A stretch of 64,000 nt of DNA from Mesorhizobium ciceri biovar biserrulae WSM1271 (GCF_000185905.1 NC_014923.1:248001-312000), one strand, 5' to 3'. Numbered from the stretch's first letter, positions 32,213 through 41,750 are shown. Numbers and translations: made by a program. The notes: generated from the letters alone by a model not told the origin.

Positions 32213-34387
32213 ATGGTCCAGCAGACATCGATCCAGCCATCGGCGCCCTGGTTGCGGCTCGACGTCGACGATTCGGACTGGAACGACGCCGAGGTTTCGA
32301 GCGTGGTGCGCTGGTATCAGCAGATGCTGCTCATCCGCCGTTTCGAGGAAAAAGTGCTCGATCTCGCCAATGCCGGGCTGGTGCATGGTCCGGCGCATGC
32401 CAGCATCGGACAAGAGGCGACGGCGGTCGGCGCCATGTCCGTGCTCGGTACGGGCGACCGCATCAACGGCACCCACCGCGCCCATCACCAGGTCTTGGCC
32501 AAGCTTGTCAACGCGCAGACGCCCGGCGGATTCGACCCGTTGCATGACGCTTTCAACCCGGACATGCAGGGCTCGGTGCGCGGCTTGATGGCCGAGATCA
32601 TGGGCCTCAAGTCAGGCTATTGCGGCGGCCGTGGCGGCTCGATGCATATGCGCGACGATGCCTCCGGCATCCCTGGCACCAGCGCGATCATTGGCGGCAA
32701 CCTGCCGCATGCGGCCGGCTATGCGCTGGCCGACAAGCTGCTCGGTACCGGCAACATCTCGGTCGCCTTTTTCGGCGACGGCACGATGATGGCGGGGCCG
32801 GCCTATGAGGCGATGAACATCGCCGCGCTCTACCGGCTGCCGGTGATCTTTTTCGCCGAAAACAATCTCTATGCCGTCTCGACGCACATCAACGAGCAGA
32901 CGCGCGAGACGCGGCTGGCCTCGCGCGGACCTATGCTCGGCTTTCGCGGCATCGAATGCGACGGCATGGATGTGGTGGCGGTCCACCATGCCATGCGCGA
33001 GGCGCGCCGGGCGATCGAGGAAGACGGTGGCCCGGTGCTGGTCGAGGCGCTTTGCTACCGCTTCCTGCATCAGAGCGGCGCGCGCCCGGGTAGCGAATTC
33101 GGCTACCGCACGCGGGCCGAGGAAGACGCCTGGAAAGCGCGCGATCCGCTGGTCACGATGGCGGCTCGCCTGAAGTCGATGGGCATTTTGAACGCTTCCG
33201 ACCTCGGCACACTCGACCAGCGCGTCATGGAGGTGGTCAACACCGCCGCCGATTCGCTCACCGAGATGAGCGGCAACGCGCTGCGCATTCCCGACCATCT
33301 GTGGCCGGACCCAGGCGGCGTCGACAATCAGATACGAGGCGATCTTTCCGAACTCAAGGACGAGCGCTTCCTCGAGATCGAGGACGTGCCGCCTGCCGAT
33401 ACCAGGCCGGTCAAGTTCATGGTTGCCGCCTCCGAGGTCATCGCTCGCGCCATGGAGCAGGACCCGCGCATCATTATCATGGGCGAGGATGTGCACCGGC
33501 TGCGCGGCGGCGTTTCGGGCGCCACAAAGGGTGCGCTGGAACGCTGGCCGGAGCGTGTACTGGCAATGCCCATCGCCGAGAACGGTTTTGTCGGCGTGGC
33601 GCTGGGTGCAGCGCTTTGCGGGCTGCGGCCTATCGTCGAGATCATGTTCGGCGATTTCTGCCTGGTTGCCGCCGACCAGCTGTTCAACGCGGTCAGCAAG
33701 GTGCGCCACATGTTCGGCGGCGGCTTCCCGGTGCCGATCGTGATCCGGGTGCGCGTCTCGCCGCACACCGGCTACGGCTCGCAGCATTCGGGCGATCCGT
33801 CCGGCCTGTTCGCGCTGTTTCCCGGCTGGCGCATCGTCGCCCCGACGACGCCCTTCGACTATATCGGCCTGATGAATTCGGCGCTGAAATGCGACGATCC
33901 GGTCGTCGTCATCGAGCATGTCGAACTGTTCCCGAGCGAAGGGCCTGTGCCTGCGGATGACCGCGATTATTGCGTGCGACTCGGCAAGGCGAAAACCGTC
34001 AGGCCGGGCAGTGCCTGCACCTTGCTCACCAGTGCCAGCATGGTCGCCGTCGCCAAGCAGGTGGTCGAGGAGACCGGCGTCGATGCCGAGATCATCGACC
34101 TGCGCAGCCTCGATCCGACCGGGCTCGACTGGCCGATGGTGGAGGCCTCGATCCGCAAGACCAACCGGGTGGCCGTCGTCGAGCAGGTGCAGCGTGGACT
34201 GTCGCTTGGCGGACGGCTGACACAAGAGATTCAGGATCGCGTGTTCGACTATCTCGATCACGAGATCCTGCATGTGACGGGAAGCCTCTCGGCTCCCGTC
34301 GTATCGGCCCCGCTCAACCGCGCCGCACTGGGCGGCGCTGATAAGCTCAAGGCCGCGCTTCAATCCCTCATTGCCGTGGGTGGATAG
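32213..34387 (+). CDS. Fused alpha-beta 2-oxoacid dehydrogenase E1 component
   Basis: This 724-residue protein joins the two E1 chains. Residues to about 340 are the alpha part with the thiamine-diphosphate motif (GDGTMMAGPAYEAM ending in FFAENN) and MLLIRRFEEKVL. From about 400 the beta part follows (MGEDVHRLRGGVSGATKG, PIAENGFVGVALGAAL, RVSPHTGYGSQHSGDPSGLF). It would decarboxylate a 2-oxoacid, or cleave acetoin, and pass the acyl group to a lipoyl E2. No E2 or E3 gene adjoins it. The ATG at 32213 is used; the frame is open to 32135 but crosses the operators. It is followed 46 bases later by a solute-binding protein gene. Confidence 0.86.
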   Translation: MVQQTSIQPSAPWLRLDVDDSDWNDAEVSSVVRWYQQMLLIRRFEEKVLDLANAGLVHGPAHASIGQEATAVGAMSVLGTGDRINGTHRAHHQVLAKLVNAQTPGGFDPLHDAFNPDMQGSVRGLMAEIMGLKSGYCGGRGGSMHMRDDASGIPGTSAIIGGNLPHAAGYALADKLLGTGNISVAFFGDGTMMAGPAYEAMNIAALYRLPVIFFAENNLYAVSTHINEQTRETRLASRGPMLGFRGIECDGMDVVAVHHAMREARRAIEEDGGPVLVEALCYRFLHQSGARPGSEFGYRTRAEEDAWKARDPLVTMAARLKSMGILNASDLGTLDQRVMEVVNTAADSLTEMSGNALRIPDHLWPDPGGVDNQIRGDLSELKDERFLEIEDVPPADTRPVKFMVAASEVIARAMEQDPRIIIMGEDVHRLRGGVSGATKGALERWPERVLAMPIAENGFVGVALGAALCGLRPIVEIMFGDFCLVAADQLFNAVSKVRHMFGGGFPVPIVIRVRVSPHTGYGSQHSGDPSGLFALFPGWRIVAPTTPFDYIGLMNSALKCDDPVVVIEHVELFPSEGPVPADDRDYCVRLGKAKTVRPGSACTLLTSASMVAVAKQVVEETGVDAEIIDLRSLDPTGLDWPMVEASIRKTNRVAVVEQVQRGLSLGGRLTQEIQDRVFDYLDHEILHVTGSLSAPVVSAPLNRAALGGADKLKAALQSLIAVGG

Positions 34388-34433
34388 AGCAACGCATTGC
34401 CACAAAGATCTGACAAGAAAATGGGAGAATGAA

Positions 34434-36038
34434 ATGGACATGACGATCCTACCAAGAGCCAAGACCAGGGCGACGATGCTGGCGGCCGTGCTGCTGGCCA
34501 CCAGCGCCTTCTGGGCGCCTGCCACCTTCGCGCAGGACAGCAAGCCGCTGGTCATCGCGCGTAACATCGACCTCAATTCGCTCGATCCGCACCGCGCCTT
34601 CTGCGACACCTGCCAGATCTACAATTCCAGCGTCTACGAATCGCTGCTGACGCTGGACAAGGACAACAAGCTGATCCCGCTGCTCGCCTCGAAGTGGGAA
34701 GGCAATGCCGACCAGAGCAGCTTCACCTTCACGCTCGACCCGGCCGCCAAATTCTCGGACGGTTCGCCTGTCGAAGCCAAGGACGTCAAATGGTCCTGGG
34801 AGCGGCTGAAGAACCTCAAGGGCAGCGCCTCGTTCCTGATGGACAATGTCGCCTCGATCGAGACTCCGGACGCGCATACGGTCGTCGTCAAGATGGTCGC
34901 GCCGAGCTCCGAATTCCTCAACATCGCGGCGGCGCCCTACGCAGCGGTCGTCAACAGCAAGGTTGCTTCCGAAGCCGGCGCCAAGGCCGATGCGGACGCT
35001 TCGACGACAGACAATGCCGAGGCCTGGTTCCTGGCCCATTCGGCCGGCAGCGCGCCGTTCGTGCTGAAATCCTATGAGCCCAATTCGGAACTGCGGCTGG
35101 CGCGCAACGACAAGTACTGGCGCACGGCGCCGGCGCTGAGCGAAGTCGTCATACGCCAGACCAAGGATGCGGTGGCGCAGGCGCAGATGCTGCAGAGCGG
35201 CACCGCCGATATCGCCATGCAGATCGACCCGGACACGGCCAAGACGATGACCGGCAGCGACGTCAAGATCGAGACCGTGCCGTCCTACAACTTCATCTAT
35301 GTGGCGCTGTCGCCCGGCGCCAAGGCCAACAAGGTGCCGCTGACGCCCGAAGTGCGCGAGGCCATTTCGCTCGGTCTCGACCGTCCTGCTATCCTCGACT
35401 TCACCATCGGCTCCGAGGGTCAGCTGATCAGCGCGCCGATCCCGCTCGGCTTCCCCGGCGGTTCGGGCTTCGAGGCGCAGCCCTATGACGTTGCCAAGGC
35501 AAAGGAACTTCTGGCCAAGGCCGGACATGCCGACGGCTTCGAGATGGAGGCGGCGTTCCCCGGCATGAACGTCTACGGCGTCGATCTCTCGCTCTTGATG
35601 CAGAAGGTCCAGCAGGATCTGGCCAAGATCAACATCAAGCTCGACCTGCAGCCGATCCCCTTCGCCAATTGGCGCGAGCGCGTCAATGGCGACGGCATCC
35701 CGATGACGGCGGTGTTCTACGCGCCGGACTATTACGGCACCTCGCAATACATCGACTATTTCGCCATGACGAAGGGCAGCCCTTGGTCGCGCCGTGCCGG
35801 CGCGGAGCGCGACCCGTCGGTGCTCAACCCGAAGGAAGCGGATATCTACAAGGCAGCCCTTGCGGCAAGCGGCGACGAGGCCGCCAAGCTGTGGCACCAG
35901 GCCGGCGAGGAGATGATCAAGGACAGGATCATCCTGCCGCTGATCAGCCCGAACCTGATCCTGGCCTACAAGTCGGACGTCAAGGGCGTGCGCTACAGCG
36001 CCTGCTGCAACCTGCCGCTGGCAGAACTCAGCCACTGA
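34434..36038 (+). CDS. ABC transporter solute-binding protein, family 5
   Basis: This 534-residue periplasmic binding protein has a signal peptide (MLAAVLLATSAFWAPATFA, cut before QDSKP). Family-5 (dipeptide/oligopeptide/nickel type) blocks include LVIARNIDLNSLDPHRAF, YESLLTLDKDNKLIPLLAS, FSDGSPVEAKDVKWSW and VREAISLGLDRPAI. GGGAGA precedes the ATG at 34434. The matching permease and ATPase genes lie about 8 kb away on the other strand (41751-45714), and both transcripts carry the same IclR-type operator candidate, so they probably form one uptake system. The ligand may be a sugar acid or a short amide rather than a peptide. Confidence 0.88.
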   Translation: MDMTILPRAKTRATMLAAVLLATSAFWAPATFAQDSKPLVIARNIDLNSLDPHRAFCDTCQIYNSSVYESLLTLDKDNKLIPLLASKWEGNADQSSFTFTLDPAAKFSDGSPVEAKDVKWSWERLKNLKGSASFLMDNVASIETPDAHTVVVKMVAPSSEFLNIAAAPYAAVVNSKVASEAGAKADADASTTDNAEAWFLAHSAGSAPFVLKSYEPNSELRLARNDKYWRTAPALSEVVIRQTKDAVAQAQMLQSGTADIAMQIDPDTAKTMTGSDVKIETVPSYNFIYVALSPGAKANKVPLTPEVREAISLGLDRPAILDFTIGSEGQLISAPIPLGFPGGSGFEAQPYDVAKAKELLAKAGHADGFEMEAAFPGMNVYGVDLSLLMQKVQQDLAKINIKLDLQPIPFANWRERVNGDGIPMTAVFYAPDYYGTSQYIDYFAMTKGSPWSRRAGAERDPSVLNPKEADIYKAALAASGDEAAKLWHQAGEEMIKDRIILPLISPNLILAYKSDVKGVRYSACCNLPLAELSH

Positions 36039-36051
36039 GCAAAACAATACG

Positions 36052-36072
36052 GGGAGGCGACAGTCGCCTCCC
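36052..36072 (+). terminator. Hairpin after the solute-binding protein gene
   Basis: GGGAGGCGA-cag-TCGCCTCCC is a perfect 9-base stem 13 bases after the stop codon, followed by TGTTCTCC. It is a plausible intrinsic terminator with a weak U-tract. Confidence 0.55.
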
Positions 36073-36125
36073 TGTTCTCCATCCCGGAAGGCCAGCAAAT
36101 CCTGTTCTTCCAACATCACATTCAA

Positions 36126-36139
36126 TATATGATATATCA
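36126..36139. promoter_or_regulatory. GntR-type operator candidate upstream of the aminotransferase gene
   Basis: TATATGATATATCA carries the TGATATATCA palindrome and lies 18 bases ahead of the chosen start. It shares 13 of 14 bases with the E1 site and nine (TATATGATA) with the sequence beside the gntR-type gene. Confidence 0.55.
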
Positions 36140-36157
36140 ATGAGCGGAGACCTCGTC

Positions 36158-37387
36158 ATGCCTTCCCTGATCAACTCCAAGGACCAGTTGCTGCGCGAGC
36201 GTGCGGCCTCGGTCATTCCGGGCGGCATGTGGGGACACATGGCGACGCGCTATCTCGGCTCCGCCTATCCACAATTCTTCGAACGCGCCGACGGCTGCCG
36301 GGTCTGGGACGTCGACGGGCACGAATACATCGACCTGATGTGCAGTTGGGGGCCCAACATTCTCGGCCACCATCATCAAGCGGTCGAAGAGGCGGCCGAG
36401 CGGCAGCGTCGCCTCGGCGATGCGATGAACGGCCCCGGCGAGGTATTGGTCGAACTGGCGGAACTGCTGGTCAAGACGGTCGCGCATGCCGACTGGGCAA
36501 TGCTGCAGAAGAACGGCACCGACGCCACCACGGCCTGCGTGACGATCGCGCGCGCCGGCACCGGCCGACGCAAGGTGCTGGTCGCGCGCGGCTCCTATCA
36601 CGGCGCCGTGCCGTGGTGCACGCCATCGCTGGCCGGCGTCACCGCCGAGGACCGCGCCCATCTGATCCATTTCGACTACAATGACGTCGCCAGCCTCGAA
36701 GCGGCCGTCGAGCAGGCCGGCAACGATCTCGCTGCTGTCGTCGTCACTGCCTTCCGGCACGACATCGCCCGCGACCAGGAACTGCCGACCGCCGCCTTCG
36801 CCAAACGGGCGCGCGAACTCACCACCGCTGCCGATGCGGCATTGATCGTCGACGATGTGCGCGCCGGCTTCCGCATCGACCTCGCCGGTAGCTGGGAGCC
36901 GCTCGGCGTACGGCCGGACCTGTCCGCCTTCTCGAAGGCGATCGCCAATGGCTATCCGCTGGCCGCCATCACAGGCACCGACCGGTTTCGCGAAGCCGCG
37001 ACAAAGGTCTATGTGACGGGTTCGTTCTGGTATGGCGCCGTCGCAATGGCCGCGGCGATCGCCACCATCAGCACACTGCGCGATACCGACGCCGTCACCC
37101 ACATGACACAGGCCGGCGACAGGCTGCGCTCAGGCCTCGATGCTGCAGCGAAGAAGCATGGTCTTTCGCTGCGACAGACAGGTCCGGTGTCGATGCCGAT
37201 GGTGCTGTTCGACGGCGATACCGAATTCAAGCTGGCCAACGCCTTCTGCTCGGCCGCCTTGCGCGAAGGCGCCTATTTCCATCCCCGGCACAACATGTTC
37301 CTGAGTGCTGCGCACACCGCAAAAGATATAGATCTCGCCCTGCAGGCTGCCGATGCGGGCATGGCCGCCGCGGCGCAGGTGGCGTGA
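36158..37387 (+). CDS. Class III PLP-dependent aminotransferase
   Basis: This 409-residue enzyme resembles the glutamate-1-semialdehyde aminomutase branch of class III aminotransferases. Blocks are VIPGGMWGHMATRYLG, DVDGHEYIDLMCSWGPNILG, the pyridine-facing Asp in LIVDDVRAGFR, and DLSAFSKAIANGYPLAA with the PLP lysine. The ATG at 36158 has GGAG 8 bases upstream and leaves the operator outside the gene; the ATG at 36140 is an alternative. A true HemL role is unlikely given the catabolic context. It probably moves an amino group to or from a beta- or omega-amino acid related to the transported compound. It is convergent with the gntR-type gene. Confidence 0.82.
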   Translation: MPSLINSKDQLLRERAASVIPGGMWGHMATRYLGSAYPQFFERADGCRVWDVDGHEYIDLMCSWGPNILGHHHQAVEEAAERQRRLGDAMNGPGEVLVELAELLVKTVAHADWAMLQKNGTDATTACVTIARAGTGRRKVLVARGSYHGAVPWCTPSLAGVTAEDRAHLIHFDYNDVASLEAAVEQAGNDLAAVVVTAFRHDIARDQELPTAAFAKRARELTTAADAALIVDDVRAGFRIDLAGSWEPLGVRPDLSAFSKAIANGYPLAAITGTDRFREAATKVYVTGSFWYGAVAMAAAIATISTLRDTDAVTHMTQAGDRLRSGLDAAAKKHGLSLRQTGPVSMPMVLFDGDTEFKLANAFCSAALREGAYFHPRHNMFLSAAHTAKDIDLALQAADAGMAAAAQVA

Positions 37388-37420
37388 CCGGCGCCAATGC
37401 GGTGGAAAGGAACAAACTGT

Positions 37421-38158
37421 TCAGCCGGTGGCCGACACCAGTCGGCCGTTCTGCGCAGCGCGGCGCAGTTCCTCCGGCGTGACCGCGCCGTCGTTCAGCC
37501 GTTCGAGAACCTTGACCAGCAGGCGGCCGCCTTCGATCATGTCCTGCTGAATGCCCTTGCGCACACCGTTCTCGTCGCGCGCCCGCAGCGCTTCAAGAAT
37601 GTCGAGATGCCGGTGGCGGCCGTCATAGGTCGGCCGGGCGTGCGGGTACTGGTAGTTCACCAGCGGTCCGTTGCGCAGCCAGATTCCCTCGATGATGGCC
37701 AGCAGCTCCGGCATTTGCGCCGCCTGGTAGATCGAGTGATGGAATTCCCAATTGTCGCGGACGGCTTCGAACCAGCGGCCATTGTCCTCGTTGGCAATGA
37801 GTTTCTCATGCACCGCCGCCAGACGGTCGATCTCGCGCGGCTCGATGCGCGTCGTTGCCGCGGCACCCGCCATGCCTTCGAGATGCAACCTGATGCTGCG
37901 CAGTTCCAGATACTGAGCCAGCGACAGCTGGGCGACAGTGATCGAACGGCCAGCCTCCATCTCCAGGCCTTTTTCGCGCACCAACTGCATCAGCGCCTCG
38001 CGCACCGGCGTCTCAGACACCTGAAGGCTGGCGGCAAGGTCGCGGATCTTGAAGCGATGGCCCGGCCAGAAACGGCCTTCCATCATGGCACGGCGAAGCT
38101 CCTCATAGACACGCGTCGTCAGATTGTCGCGCGCGATCGGCGCGATAGAAGCAGTCAC
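37421..38158 (-). CDS. GntR-family (FCD type) transcriptional regulator
   Basis: The 245-residue protein has an N-terminal winged helix (LTTRVYEELRRAMMEGRFWP, FKIRDLAASLQVSETPVREA) and a C-terminal all-helical FCD ligand domain (about 95-220) with histidines that can hold a metal (FHHSIYQAA, GRHRHLDI). The GTG at 38158 is preceded by GGAGAG at 6 bases, while the longer open frame starts within the divergent otnK-like region. Its neighbours and the TGATATATCA sites suggest that it controls the E1 and aminotransferase transcripts and its own promoter. The ligand is unknown, perhaps a four-carbon sugar acid. Confidence 0.86.
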   Translation of the reverse strand: MTASIAPIARDNLTTRVYEELRRAMMEGRFWPGHRFKIRDLAASLQVSETPVREALMQLVREKGLEMEAGRSITVAQLSLAQYLELRSIRLHLEGMAGAAATTRIEPREIDRLAAVHEKLIANEDNGRWFEAVRDNWEFHHSIYQAAQMPELLAIIEGIWLRNGPLVNYQYPHARPTYDGRHRHLDILEALRARDENGVRKGIQQDMIEGGRLLVKVLERLNDGAVTPEELRRAAQNGRLVSATG

Positions 38159-38211
38159 ATCCGCTCTCCGTTCTTGCAACAGCGCAGGCGTCGCCTGCGT
38201 CGCGTGGCTTG

Positions 38212-38225
38212 TGTATATGATACCA
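38212..38225. promoter_or_regulatory. GntR-type operator candidate, gntR/otnK intergenic region
   Basis: TGTATATGATACCA shares TATATGATA with the aminotransferase operator. It lies between the divergent gntR-type and otnK-like genes and could serve both. Confidence 0.45.
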
Positions 38226-38289
38226 CGAATGGCCTGACCACCGACATGAGACAAGCCGCCCCGAAACCGGCAGACATGAGACGGGCCGC

Positions 38290-39642
38290 ATGACCGCGTC
38301 GATGCCTTCCTTGCTGTTCGGCGCCATTGCCGACGATCTGACCGGCGGCACCGAGCTGGCGTCGATGCTGGTCGCGCGCGGCATTCCGACGGGATGCACG
38401 GTCGGGCTGGACGCGCCGATCTCATCAGGCAATCTTGCCCATGTGATCCTGCTGAAGACCCGCGTCATCGCAGCCAGCGATGCGGTGCGCCAGGTGCTGG
38501 AGGCCGCGGACCGGCTGGTCGAAGCTGGCGCGCGGCAGATCTTCTTCAAATATTGCGCCACCTTCGATTCGACGCCCGCGGGCAATATCGGTCCTTGCGC
38601 CGAAGCGCTGCTCGAGCGCCTTGGCGGCGGCGTCACACTGTTCGCCCCTGCGCTGTGTGAGACTGGGCGCACCGTCTATCAGGGGCATATGTTCGGCGGT
38701 CCCCAGCTGCTTGCTGAGTCGCCCAAGCGCTTCGATCCGCTGACGCCGATGACCGATTCCAATCTGGTTCGCGTGCTGCAGGCGCAGAGCAGGGGCAAGG
38801 TCGGGCTGGTGCCCTATCTCGTCGTCGACGCCGGCGCTGGAGCCATCCGAAGCGCTATACGAGCACACAGCGCGCGTGGCGAGACGCTGCTGGTCACCGA
38901 CACCATCCGCGAGCGCGATCTGGCGGCGATCGCGGAAGCCACCTTCGACCTGCCGCTGATGACCGGTAATTCCTCAGTCGCCGCGCATCTGCCACCGGCC
39001 TGGCTCACGCATGGGCTGCTGGATTCAGGCGATCTCGTTGCCACCAGCCTGCCGGCCGTCGAAGGGCCGGCAGCGGTGCTGGCCGGCAGCGTCGCCGACC
39101 GCACCATCGAACAGCTCGAGCGTTTTGCGCAAAACAATCCACTGCTGACGATTGACCTTGCCAGCGCCTTTGCCGGCGCCGATGTCATGGCCGAAGCGCG
39201 TACCTTCGCCCAACGGCATTTGCCCGGCGCGATGATCGCCATTGCTACGACAGCGCCGCAAGCGACCGTCGAAGCGCTGCAGCAGGCGCACGGCCGCGAT
39301 ATGGTGGCGGCAAGGGCGGAAGAGATCCTGGCCGGGATTGCCCAGATTCTGGTGCGCGAACTCGGCGTCCGCCGGCTCGTCGTCGCGGGCGGCGAGACCG
39401 CCGGTTCGGTGGCGAAGGCTCTCGGCATCGACCGGATCGCCATGGGCGCCTATGAGGGCCCCGGACTGTCGCGCGCCATCGCTCACCTCCCCGGCCGGCC
39501 TTCCGATCCGCTGGCGCTGATGCTGAAATCGGGAAAGCTCGGCGGCCCGGATATTTTCGCCGACGTCCTGCAAGACATGACACGGCCGAGCACTATTGCG
39601 CCGGCGATCGACACATGGCCACCGGCAAGGAGAGCATCGTGA
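38290..39642 (+). CDS. otnK: Four-carbon acid sugar kinase, OtnK-like
   Basis: This is a member of the DUF1537 family (450 residues). The N-terminal FGAIADDLTGGTELASML is the substrate-side motif and the C-terminal half has LVVAGGETAGSVAKALG, the nucleotide-binding glycine loop. Family members phosphorylate 3-oxo-tetronates (or related 2-oxo acids) at C4. It overlaps the next gene by one base, and that gene is an OtnC-like aldolase, the usual partner that decarboxylates the phosphate to dihydroxyacetone phosphate. No adjacent LtnD-type dehydrogenase is seen; an SDR in the region may substitute. Confidence 0.82.
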   Translation: MTASMPSLLFGAIADDLTGGTELASMLVARGIPTGCTVGLDAPISSGNLAHVILLKTRVIAASDAVRQVLEAADRLVEAGARQIFFKYCATFDSTPAGNIGPCAEALLERLGGGVTLFAPALCETGRTVYQGHMFGGPQLLAESPKRFDPLTPMTDSNLVRVLQAQSRGKVGLVPYLVVDAGAGAIRSAIRAHSARGETLLVTDTIRERDLAAIAEATFDLPLMTGNSSVAAHLPPAWLTHGLLDSGDLVATSLPAVEGPAAVLAGSVADRTIEQLERFAQNNPLLTIDLASAFAGADVMAEARTFAQRHLPGAMIAIATTAPQATVEALQQAHGRDMVAARAEEILAGIAQILVRELGVRRLVVAGGETAGSVAKALGIDRIAMGAYEGPGLSRAIAHLPGRPSDPLALMLKSGKLGGPDIFADVLQDMTRPSTIAPAIDTWPPARRAS

Positions 39643-40280
39643 TGGAACTCGAAATCGAACGCACGAGCCTGATCACCGCGACGCAGACGCTGGACGCCAG
39701 CGGGATGAATGTCGGCACCACCGGAAACATCAGCGTTCGCACGACAGGCGGCATGCTGATCACGCCGACGGGAATAGCCACAAGCGCCTTGCGGCCGGAG
39801 CAGATGGTGGGGATGCAGCTCGATGGATCCTGGGACGCTGCGTTCCGGCCGTCGAGCGAATGGGAGATGCACGCCGAAATCTACAAGGCGTTTCCCGAGG
39901 CCGGCGCCGTCGTGCATGCCCATCCCGACCATTGCGTGGCGCTGTCGTGCCTGCGTGAACCGCTGCCACTGTTCCACTACATGGTGGCGGGCTTCGGCGG
40001 CGATGATGTGCGCTGCTCGGGCTATGCGCTTTTCGCGTCAAGCGAACTGGCCAAGGTTGCCGTCGTCGCGCTCAAGGACCGCACGGCTTGCCTGCTCGCC
40101 AATCATGGCATGATCGCCTACGGCGGCGATCTCGACACGGCGCTCATCCGCACCATCAAGCTGGAAACCCTGGCGCGGCAGTACCTTTTGGCGCGCAGCG
40201 CCGGCACGCCGGTGCTCATCGAGGGCAGCGAGATCCCCGCCATTCGCGGGCGCTACAAGAATTACGGCCAGCAGAAGTAG
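39642..40280 (+). CDS. otnC: Class II aldolase-family decarboxylase, OtnC-like
   Basis: The 212-residue protein has the zinc-binding pattern of class II aldolases: GNISVR near residue 30, EMHAEIYKAFPEAGAVVHAH with the HxH pair (about 75-96), and a third His in LLANHGMIAYG. In the tetronate pathway OtnC turns 3-oxo-tetronate 4-phosphate into dihydroxyacetone phosphate and CO2. The start overlaps the kinase stop (TGATG), with AAGGAG upstream; a GTG at 39639 is an equal alternative. Fuculose-phosphate aldolase is another family option, but the kinase partner favours OtnC. Confidence 0.83.
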   Translation: MELEIERTSLITATQTLDASGMNVGTTGNISVRTTGGMLITPTGIATSALRPEQMVGMQLDGSWDAAFRPSSEWEMHAEIYKAFPEAGAVVHAHPDHCVALSCLREPLPLFHYMVAGFGGDDVRCSGYALFASSELAKVAVVALKDRTACLLANHGMIAYGGDLDTALIRTIKLETLARQYLLARSAGTPVLIEGSEIPAIRGRYKNYGQQK

Positions 40281-40287
40281 CCGGCCG

Positions 40288-40375
40288 AGCAATTCCAGAA
40301 AAGGTGAAGCGGTTTCCCGGGAAAAGCGCATAGCGCTTTCCCCAGGGGATTGCCCCAAAACAAGGAACGGCTCTT
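40288..40375. repeat. Rhizobial-type intergenic palindromic element
   Basis: The otnC to CoA-transferase gap holds AATTCCAGAAAAGGTGAAGC followed by a hairpin formed by GGGAAAAGCGC and GCGCTTTCCC, then CCCAGGGGATTGCCCC. It resembles the mosaic intergenic repeats frequent in Mesorhizobium and relatives, and shares an AAAAG-GTG-AGCGGTTT core with the element at 58978-59020. Confidence 0.5.
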
Positions 40376-40443
40376 CGCCCTCTTGAAGAACCATTCAGTC
40401 GACCTGCAAATGCGAGACGAAGGCCCGTCAGGCTCCATGAAGA

Positions 40444-41715
40444 TCAGGCGGGGATCGGTTCGGCGGCCGGCGTATAGACGCCGATGGCGCCGGTGCCGAT
40501 CAGCTGGTCGATGATCTCGGCGCTATAGCCGAGCACGTCGGCCAGCACGGCAGCTGTGTCCTGGCCCAGCATCGGCGGCGCGGTGAAGTCCGCGGTCAGC
40601 TGCGCGGCAAGTCCCTGCGCCGGGCGCACCATGGCGACGGAGCCGAGATGCGGATGCGGCAAGGTCTGGACGAGGCCACGCTCGCGCACATTGGAACTGT
40701 CGAAGACTTCCGGTATCGATTTTACCGTGCCGGCCGGCACGCTGGCGGCGGCACAGGTGGCCATCCAGTGGTCACGTGGCTTGGTCTTGAAGACGGCGGC
40801 TAGTTGCGGGATCAGCGCCTCACGGTTGGTGGCGCGCGCCCCTGCTTTGATGAAGCGCGCATCCCCAGCCAGATGTGGCAGATCAACGACCTTCTCGCAC
40901 AGCGCCGCGAACTGGCGGTCATTGCCGACCGCCAGCGCAAAGCTGCCATCGGAGGCTTCGAATATCTGATAGGGAACGACCGTCGGATGGGCATTGCCGT
41001 AGCGGGCGACCTCTTGGCCGGTGTTAAGGTAACCGCTGCCGACATTGATCAGCAGGCTGAGCGCGCAGTCGATCAGCGACAGGTCGAGGAACTGGCCCTT
41101 GCCGGTCGTCGCGCGCTCGTAAAGCGCCGCCAGGATCGACTGCGTGGCGACCATGCCGCAGACGATATCGGTGATGGCGACGCCGACACGCATCGGTTCG
41201 CCATTGCTCTCGCCGGTGATGGCCATGAGGCCGCTTTCGGCCTGCATGACGAAATCATAGCCGGGCCGTCCGGCATCGGGTCCGGTCTGGCCGTAACCGG
41301 AGATCGAACAGTAGATCAGGCGCGGGTTTGACGCGCTCAGCTCCTTGAACCCAACGCCGAGCCTATCGGCGGTACCTGAGCGGAAATTCTCGACGACGAT
41401 GTCGGCCTTCGCCGCCAGCTCGCGCACGATCGCCAGCCCCTGCGGGCTTTTCATGTCGAGCGCGATGCTCTGCTTGCCGCGATTGGCGCAGAGATAGTAG
41501 GTCGAGACACCCTTGTAGCTCGGCACCGACCACGCCCTGGTGTCGTCGCCGCCGTCGATGTTCTCGATCTTCCAGATCTCGGCGCCGAGATCGGCAAGGC
41601 TCATCGTTGCCCACGGCCCGGCCAGCACACGCGAGAGGTCGAGAACCTTGATGCCTTCGAGCGGCAAGCGCGCGGGTTCTGCCGTACCGGCATTCGCGGA
41701 ATGGTCCTCAGTCAC
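40444..41715 (-). CDS. Type III (CaiB/BaiF) CoA-transferase
   Basis: This 423-residue enzyme moves CoA between carboxylic acids. Family marks are [20 protein letters not shown] near the N-terminus, [23 protein letters not shown] and [14 protein letters not shown], where the Asp is the residue that forms the covalent acyl intermediate. GTG at 41715 is chosen because AGGA sits about 9 bases upstream; a TTG at 41721 is too close to it. It lies 35 bases downstream of the ABC-transporter operon on the same strand, so uptake and CoA activation of one acid are probably co-expressed. The acid is unknown. Confidence 0.85.
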   Translation of the reverse strand: MTEDHSANAGTAEPARLPLEGIKVLDLSRVLAGPWATMSLADLGAEIWKIENIDGGDDTRAWSVPSYKGVSTYYLCANRGKQSIALDMKSPQGLAIVRELAAKADIVVENFRSGTADRLGVGFKELSASNPRLIYCSISGYGQTGPDAGRPGYDFVMQAESGLMAITGESNGEPMRVGVAITDIVCGMVATQSILAALYERATTGKGQFLDLSLIDCALSLLINVGSGYLNTGQEVARYGNAHPTVVPYQIFEASDGSFALAVGNDRQFAALCEKVVDLPHLAGDARFIKAGARATNREALIPQLAAVFKTKPRDHWMATCAAASVPAGTVKSIPEVFDSSNVRERGLVQTLPHPHLGSVAMVRPAQGLAAQLTADFTAPPMLGQDTAAVLADVLGYSAEIIDQLIGTGAIGVYTPAAEPIPA

Positions 41716-41750
41716 GATCAAAATTCCTTCGGGTGAATTCGGCAGGCCAC

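Noticed and set aside
31936-32214. 92-codon minus-strand open frame upstream of the E1 gene
   Set aside because: It crosses both operator candidates and the E1 start region and has no recognisable protein features.
36158-37387. hemL (glutamate-1-semialdehyde aminomutase in haem synthesis)
   Set aside because: Alphaproteobacteria make aminolevulinate by HemA condensation, and the gene sits under a catabolic-type operator.
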